DNA of 64,000 nucleotides from Flavobacterium azooxidireducens (lineage in GTDB: Bacteria; Bacteroidota; Bacteroidia; Flavobacteriales; Flavobacteriaceae). Under the pieces are notes generated by a model. The model did not search any database. It was not told the origin of the DNA and saw only the letters and a list, made by a program, of their open reading frames with translations. This document shows positions 8,227-16,200 of this stretch, piece after piece; the stretch's first letter is position 1, and each line of letters opens with the position of its first letter. The position numbers and the translations under genes are program-made. The DNA lies in NCBI RefSeq assembly GCF_023195775.1, contig NZ_CP096205.1, positions 434,001 to 498,000 on the forward strand, read 5' to 3'.

Positions 8227-9324
8227 ATGAAATTAGATCTATTCAAAAATTTACCAGATGTTCCCGAAGGATTATTACACCCAAAATTTTTATTACTCCG
8301 AGATAATATACTGCTTGAAGGTGAACGACAAATATTACTAAATTGGACAATGGATTTTGTAGACCGAGACAATAAAATTGTAAAAGAATTTCAAACTTCA
8401 TTTCATTCAAGTTTCTGGGAATTTTATCTATTCAGTGTTTTTAAGGAAATTGGTTTTGAAATTGATTTCTCAAAAGACAGACCTGATTTTATCATTAATC
8501 ATCCAAGAGTGATTTATATCGAAGCGGTTGTGTCAAATATAAAAATAGATGGTAGAGACGAATCAACTAGAACAGCTGACGATGTATCTTCAATGATAGT
8601 TCCTCCTAGACTTCAAACGGACTTTTACGAAGTACTAAATGAAGCAATCGTAAGAAACTCGAACGCAATTCACAGTAAAAGTGCCAAGTATTTAGATAAA
8701 TATATTAAACTAGATTGGGTAGAAGAAACAAATCCGTTTATGGTTGCTCTTAGTTCTTATGGTCAGGTGAATTATGGTAGGGAATATTTTTACCCCTTGT
8801 TAGCTTTATTATATGGCCAATACTTTCGACCAGAAATAGACAATTATGAATTCAAAGAATCTATAAACAAGCCGGGCACTACATCTACAATTCCGTTAGG
8901 ATTGTTTAACGATTATTCATTTGAACATATATCTGGAATAATCTTTTCTTGTACGATGACGCTAGGAAAATTAACATCTCTTTCAATATCTGAAGCCAAT
9001 TCTGAATTACAACAGAATAGTGTTTTGAACATTCGTCACGATTATGAACCGCCATATTATAAGCTACAAGAAGTTTCAAAAGATAATCCTGAGTATTTGA
9101 GTGATGGACTATTTATATTTCACAATCCATTTGCTAAAAGAAAATTAGATTTAAGTTTTTTTCAACCCACTAATGCTATCCAAGTGATACGAACTGATAA
9201 AGGCTTACGATTTGAAGGAGAAAACTCACCATTGTTTTCTAGGCTAAACTTACCTAAATTTATGATAAATGACACGCTTAAGAAAAATATAATATTAGAT
9301 TTTAATGCTGAGCACAACGCATAA
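8227..9324 (+). CDS. Uncharacterised protein with PD-(D/E)xK nuclease-like N-terminus
   Basis: 365 aa, no named family recognised. Residues about 58-101 read FHSSFWEFYLF, then RPDFII and YIEAV. That spacing (Glu about 65, Asp about 86 after Pro, Glu about 99) resembles the core of the PD-(D/E)xK restriction-nuclease fold, although the usual lysine of ExK is replaced (EAV). The C-terminal half has no motif I recognise; it contains IIFSCTMTLGK and ends in NAEHNA. It is the only ORF of cassette B, with its stop inside the attC-like R'' box. A defence or DNA-processing role is a guess from fold and context; the missing lysine could mean an inactive or variant site. Confidence 0.5.
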   Translation: MKLDLFKNLPDVPEGLLHPKFLLLRDNILLEGERQILLNWTMDFVDRDNKIVKEFQTSFHSSFWEFYLFSVFKEIGFEIDFSKDRPDFIINHPRVIYIEAVVSNIKIDGRDESTRTADDVSSMIVPPRLQTDFYEVLNEAIVRNSNAIHSKSAKYLDKYIKLDWVEETNPFMVALSSYGQVNYGREYFYPLLALLYGQYFRPEIDNYEFKESINKPGTTSTIPLGLFNDYSFEHISGIIFSCTMTLGKLTSLSISEANSELQQNSVLNIRHDYEPPYYKLQEVSKDNPEYLSDGLFIFHNPFAKRKLDLSFFQPTNAIQVIRTDKGLRFEGENSPLFSRLNLPKFMINDTLKKNIILDFNAEHNA

Positions 9325-9450
9325 CAGCGGTTTTAAGAAATGGAGGCTTCGTTATTTAATGGAATGGTATTTTCGTATATTTAACTTTGGTTCTATCGAA
9401 ATGGTTAGGAAACGAAAATACTCAACTTCTTAAAGCTGAGTCGACGTTAT
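9319..9450 (+). repeat. attC-like long imperfect hairpin
   Basis: Nested complementary arms: ATAAC (9321-9325) with GTTAT (9446-9450), TTTAAGAA (9332-9339) with TTCTTAAA (9427-9434), and GTATTTTCGT (9367-9376) with ACGAAAATAC (9412-9421). The outer arms with unpaired inner bulges and the 132-bp length resemble a large attC (recombination site) hairpin. The ORF stop is within the left arm. Confidence 0.6.
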
Positions 9451-9481
9451 AAACTGTTTATGGCAACTCTACTTTTTAAAA

Positions 9482-9510
9482 TGTAAACCAAAAAATCCCG
9501 ACTCACATCG
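9482..9510 (-). terminator. pepD terminator
   Basis: ATCCCGA and TCGGGAT form a short strong stem with A-rich and T-rich flanks, placed 30-60 bp after the pepD stop. The same hairpin accompanies pepD remnant 1 (3971-3994). Confidence 0.7.
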
Positions 9511-9541
9511 GGATTTTCTCTATTTTCTATTCTCTATATTC

Positions 9542-11005
9542 TTAAACTTTCACCGGAATATTCTCCAAAATCTCCAACACAAATTTCCAGTATTTTTGTG
9601 CAGATGAAATCGAAGCTCTTTCGTCAGGAGAGTGAGCTCCGTGAATGGTTGGTCCAAACGAAATCATATCCATATTAGGGTAGTTGGTTCCTAAAATTCC
9701 ACATTCTAAACCAGCGTGACAAGCCACAACACTTGGTTTTGTACCGTTTTGTTTTTCGTAAATATTCACTAGAACATCTAAGATTGGTGAGTTCACATTC
9801 GGTGTCCAACCCGGATAGCTTCCACCAAAAGTCACTTCGCAACCCATTAATTCAAACGCAGAACGCAACGCATTTGCCAAATCAAATTTGGAAGTTTCTA
9901 CTGAAGATCGTGTTAAACATTGAACGGTTATATTTCCTTCTTTTACGGTTACTTTTGCAATATTGTTGGAAGTTTCAACCAAGTCTTCCATATCAGCACT
10001 CATTCGGTAGACACCATTGTGAGCAGCATAAATCGCACGAATCAATCCTTCTTGAATGCCTAAATCCATTACTTTTTTCGGTAATTCGGTTTCTGTAATT
10101 TCAATGATTAAATTTGGTTCAGTGGTTTTGAATTCAGTTTTAATATTATCAATTATGTTTTGCATATCCAATTGGAAAGCTCCTTCATAAATAGCCGAAA
10201 TAATCACTTTTGCCACACTCTCTCTTGGAATAGCGTTGCGTAAACTTCCACCATTAATTTCAGCAATTTGTAAACCAAAATTTTCAAAACCGTCAAATAA
10301 CAAACGATTCATAATTTTGTTTGCATTTCCCAATCCTTTATGAATATCCATTCCGGAATGTCCGCCTTTTAAACCTTTAACAGTAATGATAAAAGCCAAC
10401 GAATTCTCGGGAGTTTCTTCTTCTTTATAACTTCTTGTCGCGGTTACATCTACTCCACCGGCACAACCAATGTCGATTTCATCATCTTCTTCGGTATCTA
10501 AATTCAACAGAATTTCTCCGTTTAACAAACCGCCTTTTAACCCCATTGCTCCGGTCATTCCGGTTTCTTCATCAATCGTAAAAAGTGCTTCAATGGCCGG
10601 ATGCGGAATGTTTTTACTTTCCAAAACTGCCATAATGGTTGCTACTCCCAAACCGTTGTCGGCTCCAAGCGTAGTTCCTTTGGCACGAACCCAATCGCCA
10701 TCCACATACATTTCGATTCCTTGTGTGTTGAAGTCAAAATCGGTATCGTTATTTTTTTGATGCACCATGTCTAAATGCGATTGCATCACGATGGTTTTTC
10801 TATTTTCTAATCCTGCAGTTGCCGGTTTTCTGATGATGACGTTTCCAACTTCATCTTTGCTGGTTTCTAAGCCTAATTGCTTTCCGAAATCCATCATAAA
10901 AGCAATTACACGTTCTTCTTTTTTGGATGGTCGTGGTACAGCGTTTAAGTCGGCAAATTTATTCCAAAGTGCTTTGGGTTCTAGGTTTCTGATTTCTTGA
11001 TTCAT
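9542..11005 (-). CDS. pepD: Aminoacyl-histidine dipeptidase (M20 family)
   Basis: Cytosolic dizinc peptidase that cleaves Xaa-His dipeptides such as carnosine. 487 aa, typical length. Metal-site motifs are visible: QSHLDMVHQ (about residue 80), GADNGLGVA (about 118) with the bridging Asp, and DEETGMTGAMGL (about 148) with the catalytic Glu; FGPTIHGAHSPDE near the C-terminus gives the last His ligand. A dimerisation domain sits between. The short C-terminal tail IPVKV is duplicated in two decayed copies upstream in the window, so the 3' side of this gene appears to be an insertion hot spot. The promoter side holds the word repeat at 11013-11039. Confidence 0.95.
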   Translation of the reverse strand: MNQEIRNLEPKALWNKFADLNAVPRPSKKEERVIAFMMDFGKQLGLETSKDEVGNVIIRKPATAGLENRKTIVMQSHLDMVHQKNNDTDFDFNTQGIEMYVDGDWVRAKGTTLGADNGLGVATIMAVLESKNIPHPAIEALFTIDEETGMTGAMGLKGGLLNGEILLNLDTEEDDEIDIGCAGGVDVTATRSYKEEETPENSLAFIITVKGLKGGHSGMDIHKGLGNANKIMNRLLFDGFENFGLQIAEINGGSLRNAIPRESVAKVIISAIYEGAFQLDMQNIIDNIKTEFKTTEPNLIIEITETELPKKVMDLGIQEGLIRAIYAAHNGVYRMSADMEDLVETSNNIAKVTVKEGNITVQCLTRSSVETSKFDLANALRSAFELMGCEVTFGGSYPGWTPNVNSPILDVLVNIYEKQNGTKPSVVACHAGLECGILGTNYPNMDMISFGPTIHGAHSPDERASISSAQKYWKFVLEILENIPVKV

Positions 11006-11305
11006 TTCTTTTGAGTTGCTGAGTTACTGAGTTGCTGAGTTTTTTTTCAGCAATGCAAAGTTACAAAGAAAATGAAGGTTTTTTGAAAATTGAAAAGGGA
11101 AAGTTTTTGAAAAATTAGAATCGAAACGTGTTTAGAAAATGTATTTCAAGTAAAAGCATAACTAATTCAAAATCCTTGTTACCTTAAATTTTCCATTGAT
11201 TTACCTTTTGTTACCCTTCTACCAACTTATCTAAATAAATTCACTTTTTGTTGACAATTTTCAGTTCTAAAAATTCTTGAGATGTTCATTTCTTTTCTAG
11301 TTTGG
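11006..11305. repeat. pepD upstream spacer with GAGTTGCTGAGTTACTGAG word repeat
   Basis: 11013-11039 repeats the 8-base word GAGTTGCT/GAGTTACT, and the same words recur before ndh (15730-15762). The rest of the 300-bp gap is AT-rich and holds no gene that I can see. Confidence 0.6.
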
Positions 11306-11920
11306 TTAGTTCAGATTTGGAAATTTTGTATTTGAAACTAAACTTTTAGAAGTAAATACAAGAGCTTGAAGTACGATTAATATGATAACAATGATAACAA
11401 AAACAAACTGTGAAGATGTTTTTCCTGAGAGATACAATTCTTCAGCATGAGCCATAATTTGTTTAGACTCGGCTAACTGAATTGCAGAAAGTTCATTGAG
11501 AATTACTAACGCCTTGTTCGAATATTCTAATTTTGCTTGAAGAGTATGTTGACTGGATTCAAACTCTTTGAGTATAAGTAACAATTCATCTGCTTTGCTT
11601 GTTTCAACAGCCGTAAATTTAGTTTTTTGATAGGCATTGCTTACTGATACAACATCAGCAATTAAATTATTTACACTGTTGATTTTAATAACATCAGTCG
11701 AATCAGAATTTATTGCTTCTTTAATTTGATAAAAACCACTCGTCATTTTTAAAATAAATTCCTCAGCAATTAATCGGTCTTCATACAAGGTGCTGATTGC
11801 CTTTTTTACGTTTTCTGTATGAGTTCTGTCAATGTAATTACTAAACAACACCAATACACAAAGTGAAAAAAGTGCACCGGAAGCTGTCAATTTATTTTTT
11901 ATACTGTAGGTCCATTTCAT
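11306..11920 (-). CDS. Membrane protein with 4-helix-bundle (MCP-type) sensor domain
   Basis: 204 aa when started at the ATG at 11918-11920 (MKWTYSIKNKLTASGALFSL); the upstream in-frame ATG at 11998 would add an unlikely 26-residue leader. An N-terminal membrane helix (LFSLCVLVLFSNYI) is followed by a predicted all-helical periplasmic region of about 140 residues (YEDRLIAEEFILKMTSGFYQIKEAI) and a second membrane helix (FVFVIIVIILIVLQALVF). This matches the four-helix-bundle ligand-binding domain of chemoreceptors, but no signalling domain follows the second helix. It stands alone. Function unknown; possibly a stress-sensing or scaffold protein. Confidence 0.65.
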   Translation of the reverse strand: MKWTYSIKNKLTASGALFSLCVLVLFSNYIDRTHTENVKKAISTLYEDRLIAEEFILKMTSGFYQIKEAINSDSTDVIKINSVNNLIADVVSVSNAYQKTKFTAVETSKADELLLILKEFESSQHTLQAKLEYSNKALVILNELSAIQLAESKQIMAHAEELYLSGKTSSQFVFVIIVIILIVLQALVFTSKSLVSNTKFPNLN

Positions 11921-12082
11921 AGTTCTAAAGAATTTAAGACTTACAGATGTTTTTGTAAGTAACTCAAATATATAACATTTAAACCTATTCAAAAACAAGT
12001 TGGTATTTTAGAACTTTTAATTTAGTTTAGTAAAATGAATAATAACCTCAATTAAATTATAAAGAAAAAAGTGCGAAAAAAG

Positions 12083-12340
12083 TTAAGCGATATGCTTTTC
12101 GAAGAGTTTTTTAGCATCCTTAGTCGATACTTTGCCCACACATTCATTTTTGTGAATACACAAAACCGGAGCTTGTTTGCACATGCCTTGGCATTTCATT
12201 TTTTCAAAGGCAACCGTTTCTTTCAAACCATTGTCTTTGACTAAGTCTTTAAGACAATCTTTGATTTCTTTGTTGTATTTACAGCATTTTTTGCCGTCGC
12301 AGAAATAAATTACTTTTTCAGATTTTTTTGCTTTTCCCAT
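12083..12340 (-). CDS. Thioredoxin-like [2Fe-2S] ferredoxin domain protein
   Basis: 85 aa small electron carrier. The cluster ligands are in the canonical thioredoxin-like ferredoxin spacing: Cys14-x4-Cys19 (FCDGKKC) and Cys50-x3-Cys54 (KCQGMCKQAP), as in NuoE and shethna-type ferredoxins. Extra cysteines (20, 29, 61, 67) may be structural. It is monocistronic with its own TACATTTG promoter, and a palindromic element shared with the TonB receptor promoter lies where a repressor would cover the -33 region, so iron control is likely. The partner enzyme is unknown. Confidence 0.8.
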   Translation of the reverse strand: MGKAKKSEKVIYFCDGKKCCKYNKEIKDCLKDLVKDNGLKETVAFEKMKCQGMCKQAPVLCIHKNECVGKVSTKDAKKLFEKHIA

Positions 12341-12727
12341 GATTGAAAAATGATGCTACAAATGTAAAATATTATTCTTATTTATTCTAAATAAAGGAGT
12401 TAATTTTTTTTAGATTGTTGGATTTTTGGATTTTTAGAATGAAAGACTGGATGGAAAAGGATTTTTAGATTATTGGATTTTTAGAATGAAAGAACGGATG
12501 GAAAAGGATTGTTAGATTTTTGGATTACTAGAATTAAAGACTAGGCGAAAATCTAACAATCTAATAATCAAACAATCTAATAATCAAACAATCTAATAAT
12601 CAAACAATCTAGTAATCAAACAATCTAGTAATCAAACAATCTAATAATCTAACAATCGAATAATCGAACAATCTAATTATCGAACAATCTAATTATCCAA
12701 TAATCCAAAAATCCTATCTTTACGCCG
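12341..12727. repeat. Spacer with tandem word repeats
   Basis: 12414-12540 holds two imperfect copies of a unit of about 50 bp containing GGATTTTTAGAATGAAAGA. 12548-12690 holds about nine copies of the 16-bp word CAATCTAATAATCAAA and variants. The two halves are partly complementary (GATTGTTAGATT versus AATCTAACAATC), so the whole could fold. No gene. TATCTTTA (12714-12721) may be the promoter box of the next gene. Confidence 0.8.
12359..12395 (-). promoter_or_regulatory. Ferredoxin promoter with palindromic operator
   Basis: Minus-strand TACATTTG (12359-12366) fits the -7 box. Immediately upstream, TTATTTATTCTAAATAAA (12378-12395) is an inverted repeat (TTATTTA / TAAATAA) covering the -33 position. 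It shares TCTAAATAA and TTATTT with the two sites at the TonB receptor. The regulator is inferred, perhaps Fur or a relative. Confidence 0.5.
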
Positions 12728-13783
12728 ATGATTCAAAAAAAATACATACTTCCACTTTTCCTTTTGATACAAATTATTGTATTAAAAATCGCTTCTTTAT
12801 TTCCAAAGTTTATAGAAAATTATTACAGTAACGGAATCTATCCTATTATCTCAAAAATTTCCAGAACCACGTTTGGATTTACGTCTATTTCCATTGGTGA
12901 TATTATTTACGGTATTGTTTTGTTTTTGGTTTTCAGATGGTTTTGGAGAGTGCGAAAAACCTGGAAAACAGCTTGGAAAGATAATTTGTTGAAGATTGTC
13001 AGTTTTGCATCCGTATTTTATTTTCTGTTTCATTTGTTATGGGCAACTAATTATCATCGTATTCCGATGTATGAAAAACTGGAGATTGACAAAGAATATT
13101 CTACTGAAGAATTAGAAGCTTTTACAATAAAATTGATTGAAAAAACGAATGCGATTCATAAACAAATTACACAAAATGATTCTGTAAAAGTGGTCGTTCC
13201 CTACTCTACTCAGGAAATTTTTGAATTGAGTGTAAAAAGCTATACTTCGGTTGAAAAAGAATTTCCTTTTCTATTGTATGAAAAGCCAAGCATCAAACCA
13301 TCGTTAATCAGTGTTCCGTTGAGTTATATGGGATTTGGCGGCTATTTGAATCCGTTTACCAATGAAGCTCAAGTGAATGATTGCTTGCCAAAATATAATT
13401 TTCCGACTACAACGTTGCACGAAATGGCTCATCAAATTGGGTATGCCAGCGAAAGTGAAGCTAATTTTATTGGATTTTTAGCTTCTGTGAAAAGTGACGA
13501 TATTTACTTTCAATATTCCGGTTATAGTTTTGCTGTGAAGCATTGTTTGCGAAATTTAGAACGCATTAAAGAAGGCAGCAGTGAAAAATTTTTACCGTTA
13601 ATCAATTCAGGAATCATCAAAAACTTCGACGAAAGCAAACAATTTCACGAAGAATACAAAACGTTTTTAGAACCGATTTTCAAAACTTTTTACGACAATT
13701 TTTTGAAACTCAACAAGCAAAAAGACGGTTTGGAAGGATATAGCAAATTTGTGGGATTGATGATTGGAATGGAGAGGAAGTAA
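12728..13783 (+). CDS. DUF3810 membrane protein, probable zinc metallopeptidase
   Basis: 351 aa. The N-terminal third carries about three membrane helices (PLFLLIQIIVLKIASLF, IGDIIYGIVLFLVFRWFW, FASVFYFLFHLLW). The C-terminal domain holds a zincin signature HEMAH (about residue 232, in TTLHEMAHQIGYASESEAN), with a downstream Glu in ESEAN as likely third ligand. This is the layout of the Bacteroidota DUF3810 family. The substrate is unknown; a membrane-tethered peptidase is inferred from the HExxH. It lies directly after the repeat-rich spacer and is probably transcribed with a very short leader. Confidence 0.82.
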   Translation: MIQKKYILPLFLLIQIIVLKIASLFPKFIENYYSNGIYPIISKISRTTFGFTSISIGDIIYGIVLFLVFRWFWRVRKTWKTAWKDNLLKIVSFASVFYFLFHLLWATNYHRIPMYEKLEIDKEYSTEELEAFTIKLIEKTNAIHKQITQNDSVKVVVPYSTQEIFELSVKSYTSVEKEFPFLLYEKPSIKPSLISVPLSYMGFGGYLNPFTNEAQVNDCLPKYNFPTTTLHEMAHQIGYASESEANFIGFLASVKSDDIYFQYSGYSFAVKHCLRNLERIKEGSSEKFLPLINSGIIKNFDESKQFHEEYKTFLEPIFKTFYDNFLKLNKQKDGLEGYSKFVGLMIGMERK

Positions 13784-13882
13784 GCATTAGTTAGTTTTTA
13801 GCGGGAAGATAATTCTTCTAACTAAAAATTTTAAATTAAAAATCATTATAAATTTATAGCACGTAAAGTTTAATCGTTTTTC

Positions 13883-14347
13883 TTATTTTCTTCTAACATA
13901 CAATCCGCTATTTGGATATATCATTTGGACTAGATATTTTTCTTCAGTATGATACTGATACCATCGCTTATATTTTTTATCTCTAAAATCAAAGACGTTT
14001 GCTATTAAATAAGGTTTTTTGAATAAGTTCTTACTTAATTCAATATCAAAATTAGCAACATCTTGCTTACCTCTTCTATAAGTATAGTAGTCAAAATGTA
14101 GATAAATCTTATCATATTTTGCTGAATCAATTACAGCCAAAATATCCTTACTCAAAATTAAATCACCTGGGTAATAATTTACAAAATATTTTGTTGTGTC
14201 TTTTTCATTTTCAATTATCAAATATAAATTAGCTAATTCCCCATATTGTAAAAGCTTATCATTGACTTGAATGATAAAATTTATATTTTGTGAAAAACAT
14301 AATCTTGTGAAAATTAAAAAAATAATTGTTAATAGAGATTTACTCAT
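13883..14347 (-). CDS. Hypothetical secreted protein
   Basis: 154 aa from the ATG at 14345-14347, chosen because it begins a clean signal peptide (MSKSLLTIIFLIFTRLCFSQ); the upstream ATG at 14389 would bury it. The mature part is Tyr/Lys-rich and beta-looking (YLHFDYYTYRRG, RWYQYHTEEKYLVQM). I do not recognise a family. It sits between DUF3810 and ndh as a single gene and is rather AT-rich, as accessory genes in this genome tend to be. Confidence 0.6.
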   Translation of the reverse strand: MSKSLLTIIFLIFTRLCFSQNINFIIQVNDKLLQYGELANLYLIIENEKDTTKYFVNYYPGDLILSKDILAVIDSAKYDKIYLHFDYYTYRRGKQDVANFDIELSKNLFKKPYLIANVFDFRDKKYKRWYQYHTEEKYLVQMIYPNSGLYVRRK

Positions 14348-14416
14348 AATTTTATTAATTAGAAATTGATAAGCAAAACTAACTGACAACTAAAAACTGA
14401 CAACAGACAACTGATC

Positions 14417-15721
14417 CTAAACTTCATCCGCAACAAAAGAAGTCACATTTTTCTTTTTAAACGGTCTGATAATCAATCGTCCTTCACGGTCTAAACGGAT
14501 GTAATTGTAAATCCAATTAGTCAACACTACCGCTTTGTTTTTAAATCCGATTAAGGAAAACAAGTGTACAAAAATCCAAACAAACCAAGCAAAAACACCG
14601 TGAAAATGAAATTTTGGTAAATCAACCACCGCTTTGTTTCTGCCAATTGTTGCCATCGAACCTTTGTCGTTGTAAACAAATGGTTTTAGCGGTTTCTTAT
14701 TTATTTTTTTGACGATGTTTTCGCCCAACCATTTTCCTTGTTGCATGGCCGGTTGTGCCATCATTGGATGTCCAAACGGATTTTTATCAGACAACATCGC
14801 TGCAATATCGCCAATGGCAAAGATGTTATCGTAACCTTCTACTTGATTGAACTCGTTTACTTTTACTCGATCAGCTCTTGGAATGATGGCGTTTGTATCA
14901 ATTCCGGACGGTAAAGCTCCTTGCACACCTGCTGTCCAAATTACGGTCGCTGATTCGAAAGTTAAATCGGTGTTGGTTGTTACGGTGCTTCCGTCATAAC
15001 CAGTTACACGAACATTTTTCCAGACATTTACACCTAAGTTGATAAGAAAATCCTCGGCAGCTTGTGATGATTTCTCACTCATAGTATCCAAAATTCTTTC
15101 TCCGGATTGAATGAGGTTGATTTGCATTTTTCGCACATCTAAATCGGGATAATCTTTGGGAAGAATGGCTTTTTTCATTTCGGCCAAAGCTCCGGCTAAT
15201 TCTACTCCGGTTGGTCCGCCACCCACAAGCACAAAATTGATCAAACTGTGTCGGTCGTGAATATCGTTGGTCAACAACGCTTGTTCAAAGTTTTCAAGAA
15301 TCAAACTTCTGATGTTGAGTGATTGCGGAATGGTTTTCATTGCCACACTATTACGTTCGATTTCTTTGTTGCCAAAAAAATTAGTTTTGGAACCGGTGGC
15401 TAACACTAAATAATCATACCGCAAATCGCCAATGTCGGCTTTTACTTTTTGATTTTGCGTATCGATTTCGTTGACAAAACCTAGGCGGAAATAAAAGTTT
15501 TGGTATTCTTGGACCACTTTTCGGATTGGGTAAGCGATTGAACCGGCTTCTAATCCGCCCGTAGCTACTTGATATAAAAGTGGTTGAAATGTATGGTAAT
15601 TGTGTTTGTCGATTAACACGACTTGAACACGTTGATTTTTGAGGCTTTTGGCGAGTGCAATTCCGGCAAATCCGCCACCGATGATGACGATTCTGGGAAG
15701 ATTGGTATTTGGGATATTCAT
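14417..15721 (-). CDS. ndh: Type II NADH dehydrogenase (NDH-2)
   Basis: Membrane-associated flavoprotein passing electrons from NADH to quinone without proton pumping. 434 aa. The N-terminal FAD-binding GGGFAGIALAKSL (about residue 15) and the quinone-site-region LLYQVATGGL are visible, with a second dinucleotide motif VLVGGGPTGVELAGALAE (about 165) for NADH and the FAD-contact IFAIGDIAAM (about 300). The C-terminal hydrophobic stretch (FAWFVWIFVHLFSLIGF) fits membrane attachment. The gene is single, with a word-repeat upstream like that before pepD. Family assignment is firm. Confidence 0.92.
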   Translation of the reverse strand: MNIPNTNLPRIVIIGGGFAGIALAKSLKNQRVQVVLIDKHNYHTFQPLLYQVATGGLEAGSIAYPIRKVVQEYQNFYFRLGFVNEIDTQNQKVKADIGDLRYDYLVLATGSKTNFFGNKEIERNSVAMKTIPQSLNIRSLILENFEQALLTNDIHDRHSLINFVLVGGGPTGVELAGALAEMKKAILPKDYPDLDVRKMQINLIQSGERILDTMSEKSSQAAEDFLINLGVNVWKNVRVTGYDGSTVTTNTDLTFESATVIWTAGVQGALPSGIDTNAIIPRADRVKVNEFNQVEGYDNIFAIGDIAAMLSDKNPFGHPMMAQPAMQQGKWLGENIVKKINKKPLKPFVYNDKGSMATIGRNKAVVDLPKFHFHGVFAWFVWIFVHLFSLIGFKNKAVVLTNWIYNYIRLDREGRLIIRPFKKKNVTSFVADEV

Positions 15722-15916
15722 AGTTTTAAGTTACTGAGTTGCTGAGTTACTGAGCTACTGAGATTTTTGTATGACAAAGATAGTGAGTTTTAACATTTTA
15801 AAAATTATTCCTTTTCTGGTGTGTTAAATTTTAACTGAATTTTATCATTTTTGGTTAGTATGGGAAGTTTTAGGAACACCGATTTTTTGCCACAAAGAAA
15901 AAAAGGCACAAAGCTG

Positions 15917-16057
15917 AGGGTTGCGGGTTTAAAAGTTGCGGGTTGCGGGTTGTGACCACAAATTGTAAAAAATAAGATAAATTATAAATTAATAACTTGT
16001 CGAAAAAGGATTACTCGCAACCTGTAACCCGCAACCCGCGACTTTTAAACTCGCAAC
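15917..16057. repeat. Inverted repeat on the word GTTGCGGGTT
   Basis: The left arm (15917-15953) has GGGTTGCGGGTTTAAAAGTT and further copies of the word; the right arm (16015-16057) is its approximate reverse complement (ACCCGCAACCCGCGACTTTT). The 60-bp AT-rich loop contains no ORF. Confidence 0.8.
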
Positions 16058-16060
16058 TTC

Positions 16061-16200
16061 TAGCCCCGATAGCAGTGGAAAGCCTTTTGCAGGATTGTTG
16101 CAGTTTTTCTTGGGTAAAAAGAGCGACCTTGGGAGCTACTTTTTGCCCTTAGAAAAACGCAGCAAGACAAAAAAGCTTGGAACGGATAGCGGGATTGGCT
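16061..16200. repeat. 140-bp long hairpin, possibly flavo-1-like RNA or repeat element
   Basis: The ends are AGCC and GGCT. The inner arms are nearly complementary: TTGTTGCAGTTTTTCTTGGG on the left against CCCTTAGAAAAACGCAGCAA on the right, while the outer arms (AGCCCCGATAGCAGTGG and GGAACGGATAGCGGGATTGG) match imperfectly. It is more GC-rich than the flanks. I recall similar elements between genes across Flavobacteria, and the flavo-1 RNA motif may be the same thing; that link is from memory. Confidence 0.55.

Larger units (their letters stand above)
8189..9466 (+). mobile_element. Integron-like gene cassette B (one ORF, attC-like hairpin)
   Basis: The left end is TATAAACAAGCTATGCGTCA (8189-8208). 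The right end is GTTATAAACTGTTTATGGC (9446-9464). The ORF stop TAA lies inside the R''-like GCATAAC (9319-9325), complementary with one mismatch to GCTATGC (8198-8204) at the left end. Between stop and right end is a long imperfect hairpin (see 9319-9450). This is the anatomy of an integron gene cassette: one ORF followed at once by attC. No integrase is visible, so the identity is an inference. Confidence 0.5.

Noticed and set aside
9733..10098. Plus-strand open frame inside pepD
   Set aside because: Antisense to an intact conserved gene, no family pattern; a shadow.
12548..12690. Regular word array as a possible CRISPR
   Set aside because: Units are contiguous without unique spacers, so it is a tandem repeat.
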